This document shows positions 51,062 to 60,757 of a DNA stretch of 64,000 bases, one piece after another. The stretch lies in NCBI GenBank assembly GCA_910583845.1, contig CAJUAB010000003.1, forward strand, positions 159,105-223,104, read 5' to 3'. A program made the position numbers and the translations under genes. Origin of the DNA: an uncultured Acetatifactor sp. (GTDB lineage: Bacteria > Bacillota > Clostridia > Lachnospirales > Lachnospiraceae). The stretch's first letter is position 1. Each line of letters starts with the position of its first letter. Under the pieces are notes generated by a model. It was not told where the DNA came from, did no database searches, and saw nothing but the letters and a program-made list of their open reading frames with translations.

Positions 51062-52363
51062 TCATTCCACCATATTCCTGATGCTTCCGTTCTCGTTTAC
51101 AAACTCCTCCAGCAGAATCCTTTTGCCGCCGGAGCGCCGGGACTGCTCCGCGGCCAGAGCCATATAATGGCTTTCCAGAGACTGTCTCAGGGATGTCAGG
51201 GCCGCCCTGCCCTGGTCTCTCGCTTCAAACATATCGTGGAGCATGCAAAAGTCTCCGCCGCTGTGCCCGGAAGCCGTCTCCGCCGCGTTGATCCGCAGAG
51301 TCTCCTCCTCTCCGCCGAATCTGTGAAGCACCAGTTCTTCCTCTTCCAGGTTTCCGGTGATATCTCCCCTTGTCCCCATAATATGGATGGATCTGTAATT
51401 ATTGCGGTTCAGTCCGCACATATGGAATCCTACGGTCACACCGTTTTCCATCTCCAGCGTAATGGACTGATTGTCCACCACGTCATTGTCACAGCGAAAC
51501 ACGCATCTGCCGTAGGGGCTGGTCTGCAAAACGTCCAGAAGTCCCTCTCTGGTGGGCTTCACCATGACCGCGTTCTGCAGCCAGCCGGCCCCCTTCGCGT
51601 CATAGCCTGTCACCTTGTCGGTCACATAGATTTTCTCTGCGTCATATGGGCAATCCTCTTTTACGGGACATCCCTCCAGGCAGTAGCGGGGCGCCCCCTG
51701 CGGCACGTTTTCCTCCCGGAAATAAGAGCGGCTTCCCATGGAGGAGATCCGCTGGCAGCGGCTTCCCGTAAGCCAGACCAGCAGATCCATGTCGTGGCAG
51801 CATTTCTGTAAGATCATGGGGCTGGTCTCACTGCTGTTTCTCCAGTTGCCCCGCACAAAGCTGTGCGCCTGATGCCAATAGCCTACATTTTCGCTGGCCT
51901 GTATGGAGATAATCCGCCCGACCGCGCCCTCCTCCAGAAGTTTTTTCAGCTTCTGATAAAAGGGGGCATACCGCAGCACATGGCAGACTGTCACGCTTCT
52001 TCCCAGCTCTTCGGCCTTCTGCAGCAGCCGCCGGCACTCCGCCACATCGTCAGACACCGGCTTCTCCAGCAGCAGATCATATCCCTTCTCCAGGGCCAGG
52101 CATGCGTGCCGCACATGATCCTTGTCCTGGGTGCAGATAAAAGCCATATCCGCCAGTCTGGGCCGCGCGAACATTTCCTCCACCGAGGAGAAACAATGTT
52201 CCTCAGAGAGCGCGTACTCCCGCTGTATCTCCCGGAGTCTCTCCGGAATCTTTTCCGCCGCTGCCACCAGCTTCATCTCGTCCGGAAACTGTTTGGAATA
52301 AGGCGCGTAGGTCAGCCTTCCCCTGCCTCCTGCTCCGGCAATCACTACTGTTGTCACTTTCAT
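51062..52363 (-). CDS. Gfo/Idh/MocA oxidoreductase, paralogue of 19410-20696
   Basis: A 433-residue enzyme very similar along its whole length to the one at 19410-20696: same start (MKVTTVVIAGAGGRGR), same EKPVS motif, same Cys loop (CLEGCPVKEDCPYDA) and similar C-terminus, with extra residues at the end. AGGAGG precedes the ATG. It has no sugar transporter nearby. It sits 53 bp after rdrB on the same strand with no clear terminator between, so it may be read from the RADAR transcript. Its own terminator follows. Confidence 0.92.
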   Translation of the reverse strand: MKVTTVVIAGAGGRGRLTYAPYSKQFPDEMKLVAAAEKIPERLREIQREYALSEEHCFSSVEEMFARPRLADMAFICTQDKDHVRHACLALEKGYDLLLEKPVSDDVAECRRLLQKAEELGRSVTVCHVLRYAPFYQKLKKLLEEGAVGRIISIQASENVGYWHQAHSFVRGNWRNSSETSPMILQKCCHDMDLLVWLTGSRCQRISSMGSRSYFREENVPQGAPRYCLEGCPVKEDCPYDAEKIYVTDKVTGYDAKGAGWLQNAVMVKPTREGLLDVLQTSPYGRCVFRCDNDVVDNQSITLEMENGVTVGFHMCGLNRNNYRSIHIMGTRGDITGNLEEEELVLHRFGGEEETLRINAAETASGHSGGDFCMLHDMFEARDQGRAALTSLRQSLESHYMALAAEQSRRSGGKRILLEEFVNENGSIRNMVE

Positions 52364-52416
52364 CGTTTTTCCTCCTGTTATAATCGCTGCGCGATGGCTC
52401 CATAGAGTTAAGTCCC

Positions 52417-55125
52417 TTACATACTCTGAATGAGTTCGTCCAGATTTTTCAGCAGCTGCGCATCCGGTTCCTGATGATGGATGAAGGAGCTGTTCATTCC
52501 GTTTTTCCTGATTCTGTCGATCCAGAGCAAAGCCGCTTCCCTGCTGATCTTCTGTTCCAACATACCGTAGTAAATATACGCAAGTTCATTTGACACATTG
52601 GTGTTGAAGACCGCGGGATCGTCAGAATTAATACAGACAATCAAATTCTGCCGGTCATTTATACGGTCCAGCTGGTACAGCTGATTCTCTTCCATTCTGT
52701 CCAAATCCGCAATCGCCATATTGGAGGACGGATTCACTTCAATTACAATTCCCATCCTTCCAAGTTTTTCCTTCAACATTTTCTGGACTTCCTCTACAAT
52801 CAGTACATCCTGTTCGGTGACCTCATAATGAATGGGCTGTTCCATTTCTTTTACAAACCTTTTACAATGTCTGGCCGCTGTGAGCAGTCGGGCGTCCCAG
52901 AGAATCTTCTCTCCGCGAAACAGCTTGTCGCACAGACCCTCTTTTACTTTTCGGGTATAAGCTTCATCTTTAAGCCGACATTTGTAATCCGTAAACAGTC
53001 TGTGATATCCCGCCAGCAGAGTTTCTATCCCAATCCCCTCCTGCTCCTCTTCGTCTCCGGTTCCGCCGTATATTCTTCCCGCCAACCCGCAAATCCGCTT
53101 CTCGATATACGCCAGAATGGTGGCCTGAAAATGACCATAATTTCCGCTCAGCATATCGTATGCCCAAAGGTAATTCTCCAGCGCCTCAATACGCGGTATA
53201 ATAATCACCGGATTCTGGTTTTTCCACTTTCTGGGTTCCATTCCCAAAGCAATTCCGTGGCCAATTCTGTCCCCTGCGTGGAACTTCAGATATTCCACCG
53301 CTTCATCTATTCTGCGCAGCCCTGACAGAATATGCCGGAAATCCTCCCCCGCATGAAAAGTAAATCCCAGACTTTGCATATAGTCGCCTGCTCTGCTCTT
53401 TCTTCCGATCCGTTCAACGCTGCTGTCCCGCGCGTTTTCATAGATGGGCGCGAACACCCAGACCGGTGTGGAATTTTCCAGGCTCGCGGCGTCGATTCCC
53501 ACCAGATACCTGCTCAGTTCCACAAATTCCGTCCTTAGACGCGTAAATGCCCCAATCTGCCCTTCATATTCCTCCTGCCGTTTGCCAAACAGGAGATAGG
53601 TACAGTCATCTTTTCCATTCTGAACGCATTTTTCCGGGACAGAATCATCCGGTCTTTTCAGAAAGTGTATCACCAGCCCCACCTGGGGAAGACGCCGGTA
53701 TGGAATATATTCCTCTCCTTCCTGCACACAGTAATCCTCTGTCAAAATTTTCCGGTAGGCTTTCAGGAAATCCAGTACCTCCTGTCTGAATCGCTTTTCC
53801 GATAAGGGCATGGACGAGCGAAACTCAATTTTGTGTAAATCCTGATTCTGTAACTGCTCCCGAATGGCCTTCTCCCAGAAATCATGGATATTCGCATGGT
53901 TCAATGCCGAATTTACACTGTAATGGGCCTGCTGAAAATAATCCAGCCCCTTGATGGTCTTCTGCTGTACGCTGATATGGAACAGATAATTCCTGAACCG
54001 CAAATACTGCATGATACTTTTCTGTCTTCTCTTCTTTTTTCCCTCTCCGGCCTCCTGTTCCTCACCGTCCAGCATGTCCTGCAAGGCATAATATAAAAAT
54101 ACATTTTCATCCAAAGTGTGCAGATCCTGTCCGAATATCCGCATGCACAGCCTGTCCTGAAAGGACTCCGGAGGCAGATATTTTTCCAGGACCTCCCACT
54201 TTGCAAAGTAAAAGTCCGTGATCTCCTTCTCTGTCTGATTCTGAAATTTTTCCCTAAAATAATCATCCAATTCCTGCCCGTGGGCGAAATCCTCCATAAA
54301 GCTCTCCAGTTCCGCCACTTCTTTTCCCTGTATTTCCAACGCCAGACAGGCTCTGGCGATTCCGCAGGCCAAAATATAAAAAATGATTTTTCTGTTTTGT
54401 TCCTTTGTGCCGTTCACAAACTCCCTGCCCCAGAAAGACTTCGCCCTCTCTGTCGTCAACGGCTCCATCAGAGAATCCCATATGCTGGAAAAGGTCCTGG
54501 ATACCCCCTTATGTAAATGATTTTCGGCAACGCCCGCCTCCAGGACTCCGGACAGCTGTCGGTCGGCCACTTCAATGTTCCCGTAAAAGTAGTCCAGACA
54601 TCCTGCATCCTGTCTTTTCTGATTCTCAATCATATAAAGTATTGCAATGACATCCATGGGGACATGACAGTTTAAGCTGTGGAACAGTGCTACCTTATTG
54701 TTGCCCGCAAATCCGCCAAAAAGTTCTTCATCCCCTTCATTCCTCCAGTATTTGAAAACAATCCTTCCATCCCGGTGAGAAATCAGAGTGGAAGCCATTT
54801 TCCGCATGATGTGCAGATAAAGCTGCTGTCCGTCCTCATATTTTTCCGCGGAACAGAGAAAGCACTTTTCAAGGTACAGGTAAATCTCATCATAGGAATA
54901 GATATTGTAATTCCGGCGAATGTACTCCACTAACTGCGCTTTCAGACAGCTTCGTATCTGCTTCGCCTGCTCTTTCAGACAGCTTCGTGTCTGCTTCGCC
55001 TGCTCTTTCTCTTCGCTGTTGACCTCCCGGATATATTCCGAGATGAGGTCCCGCCGGAATACATCCATCGAAGCAAAGGGATAACACAGGACACCCAGGA
55101 AACGGTTGATGGAATCATTGATCAT
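52417..55125 (-). CDS. rdrB: RADAR adenosine deaminase subunit RdrB
   Basis: A 902-residue protein with a split adenosine-deaminase fold. Metal and catalytic motifs are spread along it as in RdrB: HLH at 203-205, HAGE at 591-594, RIGHG with His623, EVNPSSN near 796-802 and SDDP with Asp835-836. In RADAR the RdrA-RdrB complex deaminates adenosine in nucleotides or RNA during phage infection and stops growth or phage. An 11-residue stretch near 41-62 (KEQAKQTRSCL) is duplicated in tandem (33-bp repeat near 54940-55005). The gene overlaps rdrA by four bases. Confidence 0.9.
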   Translation of the reverse strand: MINDSINRFLGVLCYPFASMDVFRRDLISEYIREVNSEEKEQAKQTRSCLKEQAKQIRSCLKAQLVEYIRRNYNIYSYDEIYLYLEKCFLCSAEKYEDGQQLYLHIMRKMASTLISHRDGRIVFKYWRNEGDEELFGGFAGNNKVALFHSLNCHVPMDVIAILYMIENQKRQDAGCLDYFYGNIEVADRQLSGVLEAGVAENHLHKGVSRTFSSIWDSLMEPLTTERAKSFWGREFVNGTKEQNRKIIFYILACGIARACLALEIQGKEVAELESFMEDFAHGQELDDYFREKFQNQTEKEITDFYFAKWEVLEKYLPPESFQDRLCMRIFGQDLHTLDENVFLYYALQDMLDGEEQEAGEGKKKRRQKSIMQYLRFRNYLFHISVQQKTIKGLDYFQQAHYSVNSALNHANIHDFWEKAIREQLQNQDLHKIEFRSSMPLSEKRFRQEVLDFLKAYRKILTEDYCVQEGEEYIPYRRLPQVGLVIHFLKRPDDSVPEKCVQNGKDDCTYLLFGKRQEEYEGQIGAFTRLRTEFVELSRYLVGIDAASLENSTPVWVFAPIYENARDSSVERIGRKSRAGDYMQSLGFTFHAGEDFRHILSGLRRIDEAVEYLKFHAGDRIGHGIALGMEPRKWKNQNPVIIIPRIEALENYLWAYDMLSGNYGHFQATILAYIEKRICGLAGRIYGGTGDEEEQEGIGIETLLAGYHRLFTDYKCRLKDEAYTRKVKEGLCDKLFRGEKILWDARLLTAARHCKRFVKEMEQPIHYEVTEQDVLIVEEVQKMLKEKLGRMGIVIEVNPSSNMAIADLDRMEENQLYQLDRINDRQNLIVCINSDDPAVFNTNVSNELAYIYYGMLEQKISREAALLWIDRIRKNGMNSSFIHHQEPDAQLLKNLDELIQSM

Positions 55126-58100
55126 CGTTTGCTTCCTTCCTTTATTCCGGCAAATATTTCTTCGTACTCCTCAATGCTGATTTTTGTATCCGCATTTTCT
55201 TTCGCCAGCTCCCCGTTCAGTCTGTCCACAAATGTATTCATAATCTGCTCGTCCGATCTCTGATACGCGTCAGACAGCACGGTGGCAATTTCAGCCAGAA
55301 GAGAGGCGTCCCGGGATATGCCCTCCGCGTCTCCCACAAACCTTTTATATTTATAATAGCACTGGAGAAGGAAAATGAAATAGGATTCGTTGTACCAGCT
55401 GTAATCGGTGCCCTGCGGCAAATCCAGAACCGCGTAGCCAAGCTGCAGGGAGTCCAGCACCTTCTGGGCTTCCGCCCTTCCATACCAGACCTTGTCGTTT
55501 GCGGCCAGTTTCCTCAGTATTTCCATTATGTCTTCATAAACCGCATAGGGCATATTGTCTTTGAAGCTATGCCCCGACAGCTTTTCCCAAACCTGCTTCT
55601 TGGTCTGCTTTGACTTGGTCTTGCTCACGCCGTCTTCAGACTCGCAAAAATCTTCCCAGCTTTTCACTGCGGCGCTTGTATTCAGCCTCCATTCGCCTCC
55701 GGGCTTGGGTTCCCAGGTTTTCTTTGTTATTTCCGATTCTGGTCTGACTAAATTTCCCGCATAATCTCCATTGTAATACAAACACTTTTTTATTGCCTGT
55801 AGATATCGGGCAATCTCACTCTCCAGATACGCAACCGCCGCTTCCGCCATTGTCTCTCCCCACAGCTTCCCGCGGTCCATTGCTTTCAGAAGGGCCACTC
55901 TTTTTTGGATATCTTCGGGTTCAACAGGCTTTCCATCCCCTCCCGATATCCCGTCGCAGGAAAATTCCACCCATTCTTCCTTTATGGAATCACTGTCCCC
56001 CTCTTCTTTTAAGTCCTGCGCGATTGTATTCATCATCACGCGCTTGATCCGCTGCTCCTTCTGCAGCGCCGCCCATGTCACGCCGGTTGCATCCGTACCG
56101 CGTTCAGCCCTATACGCCGTATCCCACAGTCCGTCAAATAACCGCATCACTTCATTCTGTGTTCTGGAGACTGACAGCTGGTCCCGGATATATAAAAATT
56201 CCATTGTGTAAACAGGGTAATACTGCGCAACCTGGTCTGGCACAGGGATTCCGTTCATATTGGCGGTGGATGTGATTGCTTTCCAGAGAGCAATGATGAC
56301 GCTTTGCCTGAGTTCCACATCATCCTTTTGGGGCGCGCTCTCCCTCTTTATCTGGTTTTCCTTCTTGTCCGCGATTTCCTTCTTGTCCGCCCCCTCCTTC
56401 TGTGTGGGGGTGTTGTCCCGGTACAGCTCCAGCGCTTTTTCCAACGGCAGGTTTTTATAATAAGCCAGATTCAACGTCAAATCTCCCTTTACAAGAAAAC
56501 ATCTGTTTAATCGGCCCAGAGACAGCTCTCTGAAACGAGCATTGCCCGGATTGAATTTGCTGTCCTCCTCCCAGCCCAGATCACCCACATCCAACACCTT
56601 TTCCGCTATATCCGGGTGGAAGAAAAAGTCCTCCATGGCTTTGTTCTTGAGATTAATATAATACTCATTCTCACTCGTTATCTTGCCATACTCCTTTTCA
56701 TACAGAAGTCTTGCCGCAAATTCCACCAGCAAAAACAGCGAGAAACGATCTGCCGCTTCTTCGATTTCATAAGGGTCTGCCTTTCCCTCCTCCTGTTTTT
56801 TAGCCCTGCCTTTCTTATTTGCAGCCTCGGGGTCCGGATCAACCCGGCGCTTCTCATAAATAATAGAACGGGCATTGTCAAAATATACCCTGCTGGACGC
56901 CAGGTCAAAGCCAATGGTGTACATGCTCCTTTGGATCTGTTCCCGGTATTTGTTATAAATCTCTTTTGAGGAAACAATCGTATCCAGCAGCATCTTTTTC
57001 TGCTCCAGCTTCCTCTGCTCAGCCCTCTTCCCTTGTTCAAGGATTTCTTCGGGGTTTCCATCCTTTTCCTTCTGCGCCTGCGCCTCCCTATATTGTTTTC
57101 TTTCCCCTGCAATGTCACTCAATACATTGTAAACATTATTAAGGCCTCTGGAAGTATTGTCAAACAAGCTATATGTATAGGGCAGCGGCATTTTCGTCTC
57201 TTTTTCCATATAGCGGAAAAACGCAGGGGCTACCCAGCCCTCCAGCGCTTCCTCCAGCAAATCGGACAGGCTTTTCGCCCCTCTCTTTTCCTCTCCTACA
57301 ACATAATAGCCCGCTCTCTCTTCCAGGGACCAGCGCTTGATATTGTGTCGGTAAACAGGCGGAAGGATTTTCTTCAAATATTCATAGGCCAGCTGCTTTT
57401 TGCTGCTCAAAACGGTTTGATTTCCAATCCTCTTGCCCAGAATATCCTTTTCCAGCGCCTTTTCCTGCCGGAGAAAATCCATCGTCAACGCCTCCTCGAA
57501 TGTATCCAGATCCCCGGATATCAATGTGACGATGTTTTCATTGGATAAATAGGAAAGTAATGTTTTGACCACGTCCGCGCAGCGGTATGTACTCAGGTCA
57601 ATATCGTCTATAAACACAAACAAAAGACCTTTTCCCTGATCTGATTTGTTCATCAGCTTCTCAATCAGCTGGTAGAATTTACGTATAAATTCCGTGTCCG
57701 AGTTGAAAACCTTCGCGGAGCTCGACACATATTGATTGTCTGTGGTGTACTCATGGATCAGGATGTCGCGGTACTCCTTCTGAATATAGGTATACTGCCG
57801 GATCACCTCGTCGCAGCAGCTGCGAAGATCGCTCTTTCTGACGCAATCGGCATTTTTCCCTTTGGACTGCTCTCTGTCCTTTACATCCACCTCATCACTG
57901 AGCATCCCCAGAATCGTAGCCATCAGCGTACTGGACTCGGACATATTTTCCGGCACGACAATGGGAAGAACAATATCGTTGTTTTCCTTCCTGTGTTCCT
58001 GTAGCTGTGCCCTGATTGTCTTTAATATGGAAGTCTTTCCCGCTCCCCTTACACCGATAATGCCAATATTGTTTGTCTTCTGATCAATATCCCGTTCTTC

Positions 58101-58256
58101 CTTCTTCTCTTCATACCCACGCTCCGTATTTTTCTCGCTTCTGAACTGGTCAATCTGCATATATATCTGATTATAGGTGGGTAAAATCAGACGGACTTCC
58201 TCCGCCGTCAATTTTCTGGCCCCAATTTTGTTTTTTTGCATGTTCCCCGCATTCAT
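55122..58256 (-). CDS. rdrA: RADAR ATPase subunit RdrA
   Basis: A 1044-residue P-loop ATPase. Walker A IGVRGAGKTS is at 67-76, Walker B LLFVFIDDID at 211-220, followed by a sensor-type LISGDLDTF strand and a large C-terminal helical region. The deaminase rdrB follows at once, overlapping by four bases, which makes the RADAR assignment strong. The ATG at 58256 directly touches AGAAAGG, so a second ATG 15 bases in (58241) is also possible. Base composition is more AT-rich than in the glycan locus. A strong promoter lies 75-100 bp upstream. Confidence 0.9.
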   Translation of the reverse strand: MNAGNMQKNKIGARKLTAEEVRLILPTYNQIYMQIDQFRSEKNTERGYEEKKEERDIDQKTNNIGIIGVRGAGKTSILKTIRAQLQEHRKENNDIVLPIVVPENMSESSTLMATILGMLSDEVDVKDREQSKGKNADCVRKSDLRSCCDEVIRQYTYIQKEYRDILIHEYTTDNQYVSSSAKVFNSDTEFIRKFYQLIEKLMNKSDQGKGLLFVFIDDIDLSTYRCADVVKTLLSYLSNENIVTLISGDLDTFEEALTMDFLRQEKALEKDILGKRIGNQTVLSSKKQLAYEYLKKILPPVYRHNIKRWSLEERAGYYVVGEEKRGAKSLSDLLEEALEGWVAPAFFRYMEKETKMPLPYTYSLFDNTSRGLNNVYNVLSDIAGERKQYREAQAQKEKDGNPEEILEQGKRAEQRKLEQKKMLLDTIVSSKEIYNKYREQIQRSMYTIGFDLASSRVYFDNARSIIYEKRRVDPDPEAANKKGRAKKQEEGKADPYEIEEAADRFSLFLLVEFAARLLYEKEYGKITSENEYYINLKNKAMEDFFFHPDIAEKVLDVGDLGWEEDSKFNPGNARFRELSLGRLNRCFLVKGDLTLNLAYYKNLPLEKALELYRDNTPTQKEGADKKEIADKKENQIKRESAPQKDDVELRQSVIIALWKAITSTANMNGIPVPDQVAQYYPVYTMEFLYIRDQLSVSRTQNEVMRLFDGLWDTAYRAERGTDATGVTWAALQKEQRIKRVMMNTIAQDLKEEGDSDSIKEEWVEFSCDGISGGDGKPVEPEDIQKRVALLKAMDRGKLWGETMAEAAVAYLESEIARYLQAIKKCLYYNGDYAGNLVRPESEITKKTWEPKPGGEWRLNTSAAVKSWEDFCESEDGVSKTKSKQTKKQVWEKLSGHSFKDNMPYAVYEDIMEILRKLAANDKVWYGRAEAQKVLDSLQLGYAVLDLPQGTDYSWYNESYFIFLLQCYYKYKRFVGDAEGISRDASLLAEIATVLSDAYQRSDEQIMNTFVDRLNGELAKENADTKISIEEYEEIFAGIKEGSKR

Positions 58257-58328
58257 CCTTTCTCTATATAGTACTTTAAGCAGGCGCTTATGAAATGATC
58301 CTGCGTCTTTCTAATCATTTATATTATA

Positions 58329-58356
58329 ATCATAGCATTTTTTTAACTTATGTCAA
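58329..58356 (-). promoter_or_regulatory. sigma-A promoter of the RADAR operon
   Basis: On the minus strand a perfect TTGACA (58356-58351), 16 bp, then TATGAT (58334-58329), five of six. Confidence 0.75.
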
Positions 58357-58528
58357 GCAATACATTTGTCCCCGGGAAACAAAGAAATATATGTAATCCT
58401 GCATTACACCTGTACGTCAGGCTGTTCACAGCCACCCGGCGCGCCGCTTCCCTCTGCTATTTTTCCTTTCGTCATTTGCGCAGAACGCTTTACAATTTTC
58501 TAATTTATCCTTTCAACATAAGACATTA

Positions 58529-58578
58529 TTGACTTTTATCCGAGTCCGTATTATATTCGCTTTATCCGAAATCGGATA
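58529..58578 (+). promoter_or_regulatory. promoter and palindromic operator
   Basis: TTGACT (58529-58534), 17 bp, TATATT (58552-58557). Just downstream, TATCCGAAATCGGATA (58563-58578) is a perfect inverted repeat with four central bases. The half-site TTTATCCGA also occurs in the promoter spacer. The design fits repression by a dimeric regulator such as a TetR protein. Confidence 0.6.
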
Positions 58579-58855
58579 CAAGCGAAACCATGATCAGCAA
58601 GAGCTTTATGAGGCTTGCCCCTGCGGCCTTACACTGGCGTGAAAGGTTGTTGATCCATTATGCAGGCGGGCGCAACTCATTTTTCAGAATAAATGACCGG
58701 AAGCAGGACGCACACTGTCGCCAAAGACATCACCGCAAGAGTGTTCGGTGGTAACGGTGCTGAAATATGTGTAAAACTCTCCTTTTTGATATGGAAATGG
58801 TGTGGAAACAGACTCAAAACAATGCTATATTTAAGAAACATCAAAGGAGCCAGGT
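58579..58855 (+). other. leader of about 280 bp, no gene recognised
   Basis: A short open frame from the ATG near 58590 (about 54 codons) has no clear ribosome site and no family. It may be a decayed gene once controlled by the 58529-58578 promoter, or a leader. Confidence 0.4.
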
Positions 58856-59782
58856 ATGAATTGGATAGATCAGCTCAATCAGTCCATTGAATACATCGAA
58901 AATAATCTGGAGAATACAATTGACATACCGACAATCAGCCGGATCGCCGGTTGTTCGCCATACCATTATCAGAGAATTTTTTCTCTGATCGCTGAAATCA
59001 CATTGGGAGAATACATCCGAAAACGCAGGCTGACGATGGCCGCTTACGAACTGCAAAACAGCAAAGTTTCTGTGATCGATACGGCATTAAAATATGGATA
59101 TGATTCTCCCACGACCTTTACCCGGGCATTTTCCAAATTCCACGGAGTGACTCCCAGACAGGCGAAGAAAGCCGGTGTTTCCCTGAAGGCGTATCCGAAA
59201 ATCTCATTTGAAATCGCTGTAAACGGGCGGGGAGAATTAAAATACCGCATTGAAAAAAAACAGGGGTTCCGGTTTGTCGGAATAAAAGAAACGGTTTATA
59301 ATGATGGCGTTCAAAATTTTATACGTGTTCCCGAAATGTGGGCAGAAGCGCGCGAAAAAGGAATGATTGAAGACATTTTTAAACTGTCGGACGGAAAACT
59401 CTGGGGCGTCATGGGTGCTTTGGCAAACTATACACAGGATACGGTTGACTATTATATCGTTGCCACCAGCGATGAGGCCGTGCCGGAGGATATGGTGGAG
59501 TTGTATGTGGAGGAAGGTTTGTGGGTCATCTTCCCCTGTTATGGGCGAAAAAATATTCAACCTGTATGGAAAAGGATTTACGGCGAATGGTTTCCGGGAT
59601 CGGGATATGAGCATTCCGGCGGCGTGGAGATTGAATGGTATTCCGATGGCGATTTAGATGCCGATGATTATCTGACTGAGATATGGATACCAATCAGGGA
59701 GGTAAAAAAACATGGAACTTTCAAAAGCGATTTTGACAAGGCGGAGCATACGGAACTTTCGGCAAGGCAATGTCCCGGATGA
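58856..59782 (+). CDS. AraC-family regulator with GyrI-like effector domain
   Basis: A 308-residue Rob/SoxS-like regulator. The N-terminal AraC HTH pair (about 1-105) has DIPTISRIAGCSPYHYQRIFSLI and DTALKYGYDSPTTFTRAFSKFHG. The C-terminal GyrI-like domain (about 120-290) includes GFRFVGIKE and VEIEWYSDGDLD and typically binds small hydrophobic drugs. AAAGGAGCCAGG precedes the ATG. The last 20-odd residues look like an extension past the usual end near EIWIPIRE, and they overlap the next gene by 71 bp. Confidence 0.9.
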   Translation: MNWIDQLNQSIEYIENNLENTIDIPTISRIAGCSPYHYQRIFSLIAEITLGEYIRKRRLTMAAYELQNSKVSVIDTALKYGYDSPTTFTRAFSKFHGVTPRQAKKAGVSLKAYPKISFEIAVNGRGELKYRIEKKQGFRFVGIKETVYNDGVQNFIRVPEMWAEAREKGMIEDIFKLSDGKLWGVMGALANYTQDTVDYYIVATSDEAVPEDMVELYVEEGLWVIFPCYGRKNIQPVWKRIYGEWFPGSGYEHSGGVEIEWYSDGDLDADDYLTEIWIPIREVKKHGTFKSDFDKAEHTELSARQCPG

Positions 59783-60455
59783 CAAAATACGGGAGCTGAT
59801 AAAAGCTGCCGTTTATGCGCCGAGCGCCGGAAACTGCCAGCCGTGGCATTTTTATGTGGTGAAGGATTCCGGCATGAGAAAAAGGGTGTATGAGGAGGCT
59901 TGCCCACAGGAATTTCTGGCAGAGGCGCCGGTCCTGATTATTGTGTGCATTGACCAAAATGATAGCGCGGGCCGTTACGGAGAGCGGGGCCAGACATTGT
60001 ATAACATCCAGAATACGGCGGCGGCAGTACAGAATATATTATTGTCCGCCACGGATCTGGGGCTTGGGTCATGCTGGTGCGGTGATTTTGATGAATCATG
60101 CCTGCGGGAAATTTTTCAGATGAACAACGGAAGGATTCCCGTCGCCATAGTGGCTGTGGGGTATGCGGGATTTGAGCCTTCCGCGCCGAAAAGAAAGCCG
60201 GTCGATGAGGTGGCTGATTTCATTGGGGAGTGGGCGGAATGCGAAGAGGAAGAACCCTCTGAATCCAGAAAAATAGAGCACTGCGACATGGGCGGAACCA
60301 TTTTTCATGATGTGAATCTGTATGGAGTGGAAATATCGGATGCCAATCTGGAAAAGGGGAAGATATCTGACTGTAATCTGAGCAATCTGGAAATATATCA
60401 CTGCCTCCTTGACGGAATGAAGGTGAATGGAATTGATATAAGCAGTTTGCTTTAA
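59712..60455 (+). CDS. nitroreductase-family oxidoreductase with pentapeptide-like tail
   Basis: A 247-residue protein. Residues 1-165 are a nitroreductase fold: TRRSIRNF near 9-16, APSAGNCQPW near 36-45 and ATDLGLGSCWCG near 113-124, which bind FMN. The C-terminal 55 residues (FHDVNLYGVEISDANL, ISDCNLSNLEIYHCLLDG) follow a five-residue periodicity like pentapeptide repeats, an unusual fusion. GGGAGGT precedes ATG 59712, which lies inside the regulator gene in another frame, so the 71-bp overlap is real and implies coupling. The AraC/GyrI regulator probably controls it. Confidence 0.87.
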   Translation: MELSKAILTRRSIRNFRQGNVPDDKIRELIKAAVYAPSAGNCQPWHFYVVKDSGMRKRVYEEACPQEFLAEAPVLIIVCIDQNDSAGRYGERGQTLYNIQNTAAAVQNILLSATDLGLGSCWCGDFDESCLREIFQMNNGRIPVAIVAVGYAGFEPSAPKRKPVDEVADFIGEWAECEEEEPSESRKIEHCDMGGTIFHDVNLYGVEISDANLEKGKISDCNLSNLEIYHCLLDGMKVNGIDISSLL

Positions 60456-60757
60456 TATCAATGGTCCTGCCGGGGGGACAGGATTCCCTGTTTACAGGAG
60501 CCTGAACTCCCCTGCGGTAATCTGCTCCCCAAGATGCGTACTCAACGGAGTATTTCCTGATATAATCCCCCGGATTTAAGGACCGGGCCAGGAAGCCGCA
60601 AATCGCCTCCATAAGCGTCCCTGTTACTGCCGCCTGGGCGGCTTACGGACATTGCGCTTGCGCTCCGCCTCATAATCATGGAGCTGCCCCGGCTTATCCC
60701 GGGGCATACAGCGAAAAACCAGATTCATTACATGAGCCTGTATACTCGGCATCTTCC
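60456..60757. other. convergent intergenic region
   Basis: About 300 bp between the nitroreductase and GH3 stops. A 7-bp hairpin (GCCCCGG with CCGGGGC, near 60691-60710) is the clearest structure; I see no gene and no strong terminator. Confidence 0.5.
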
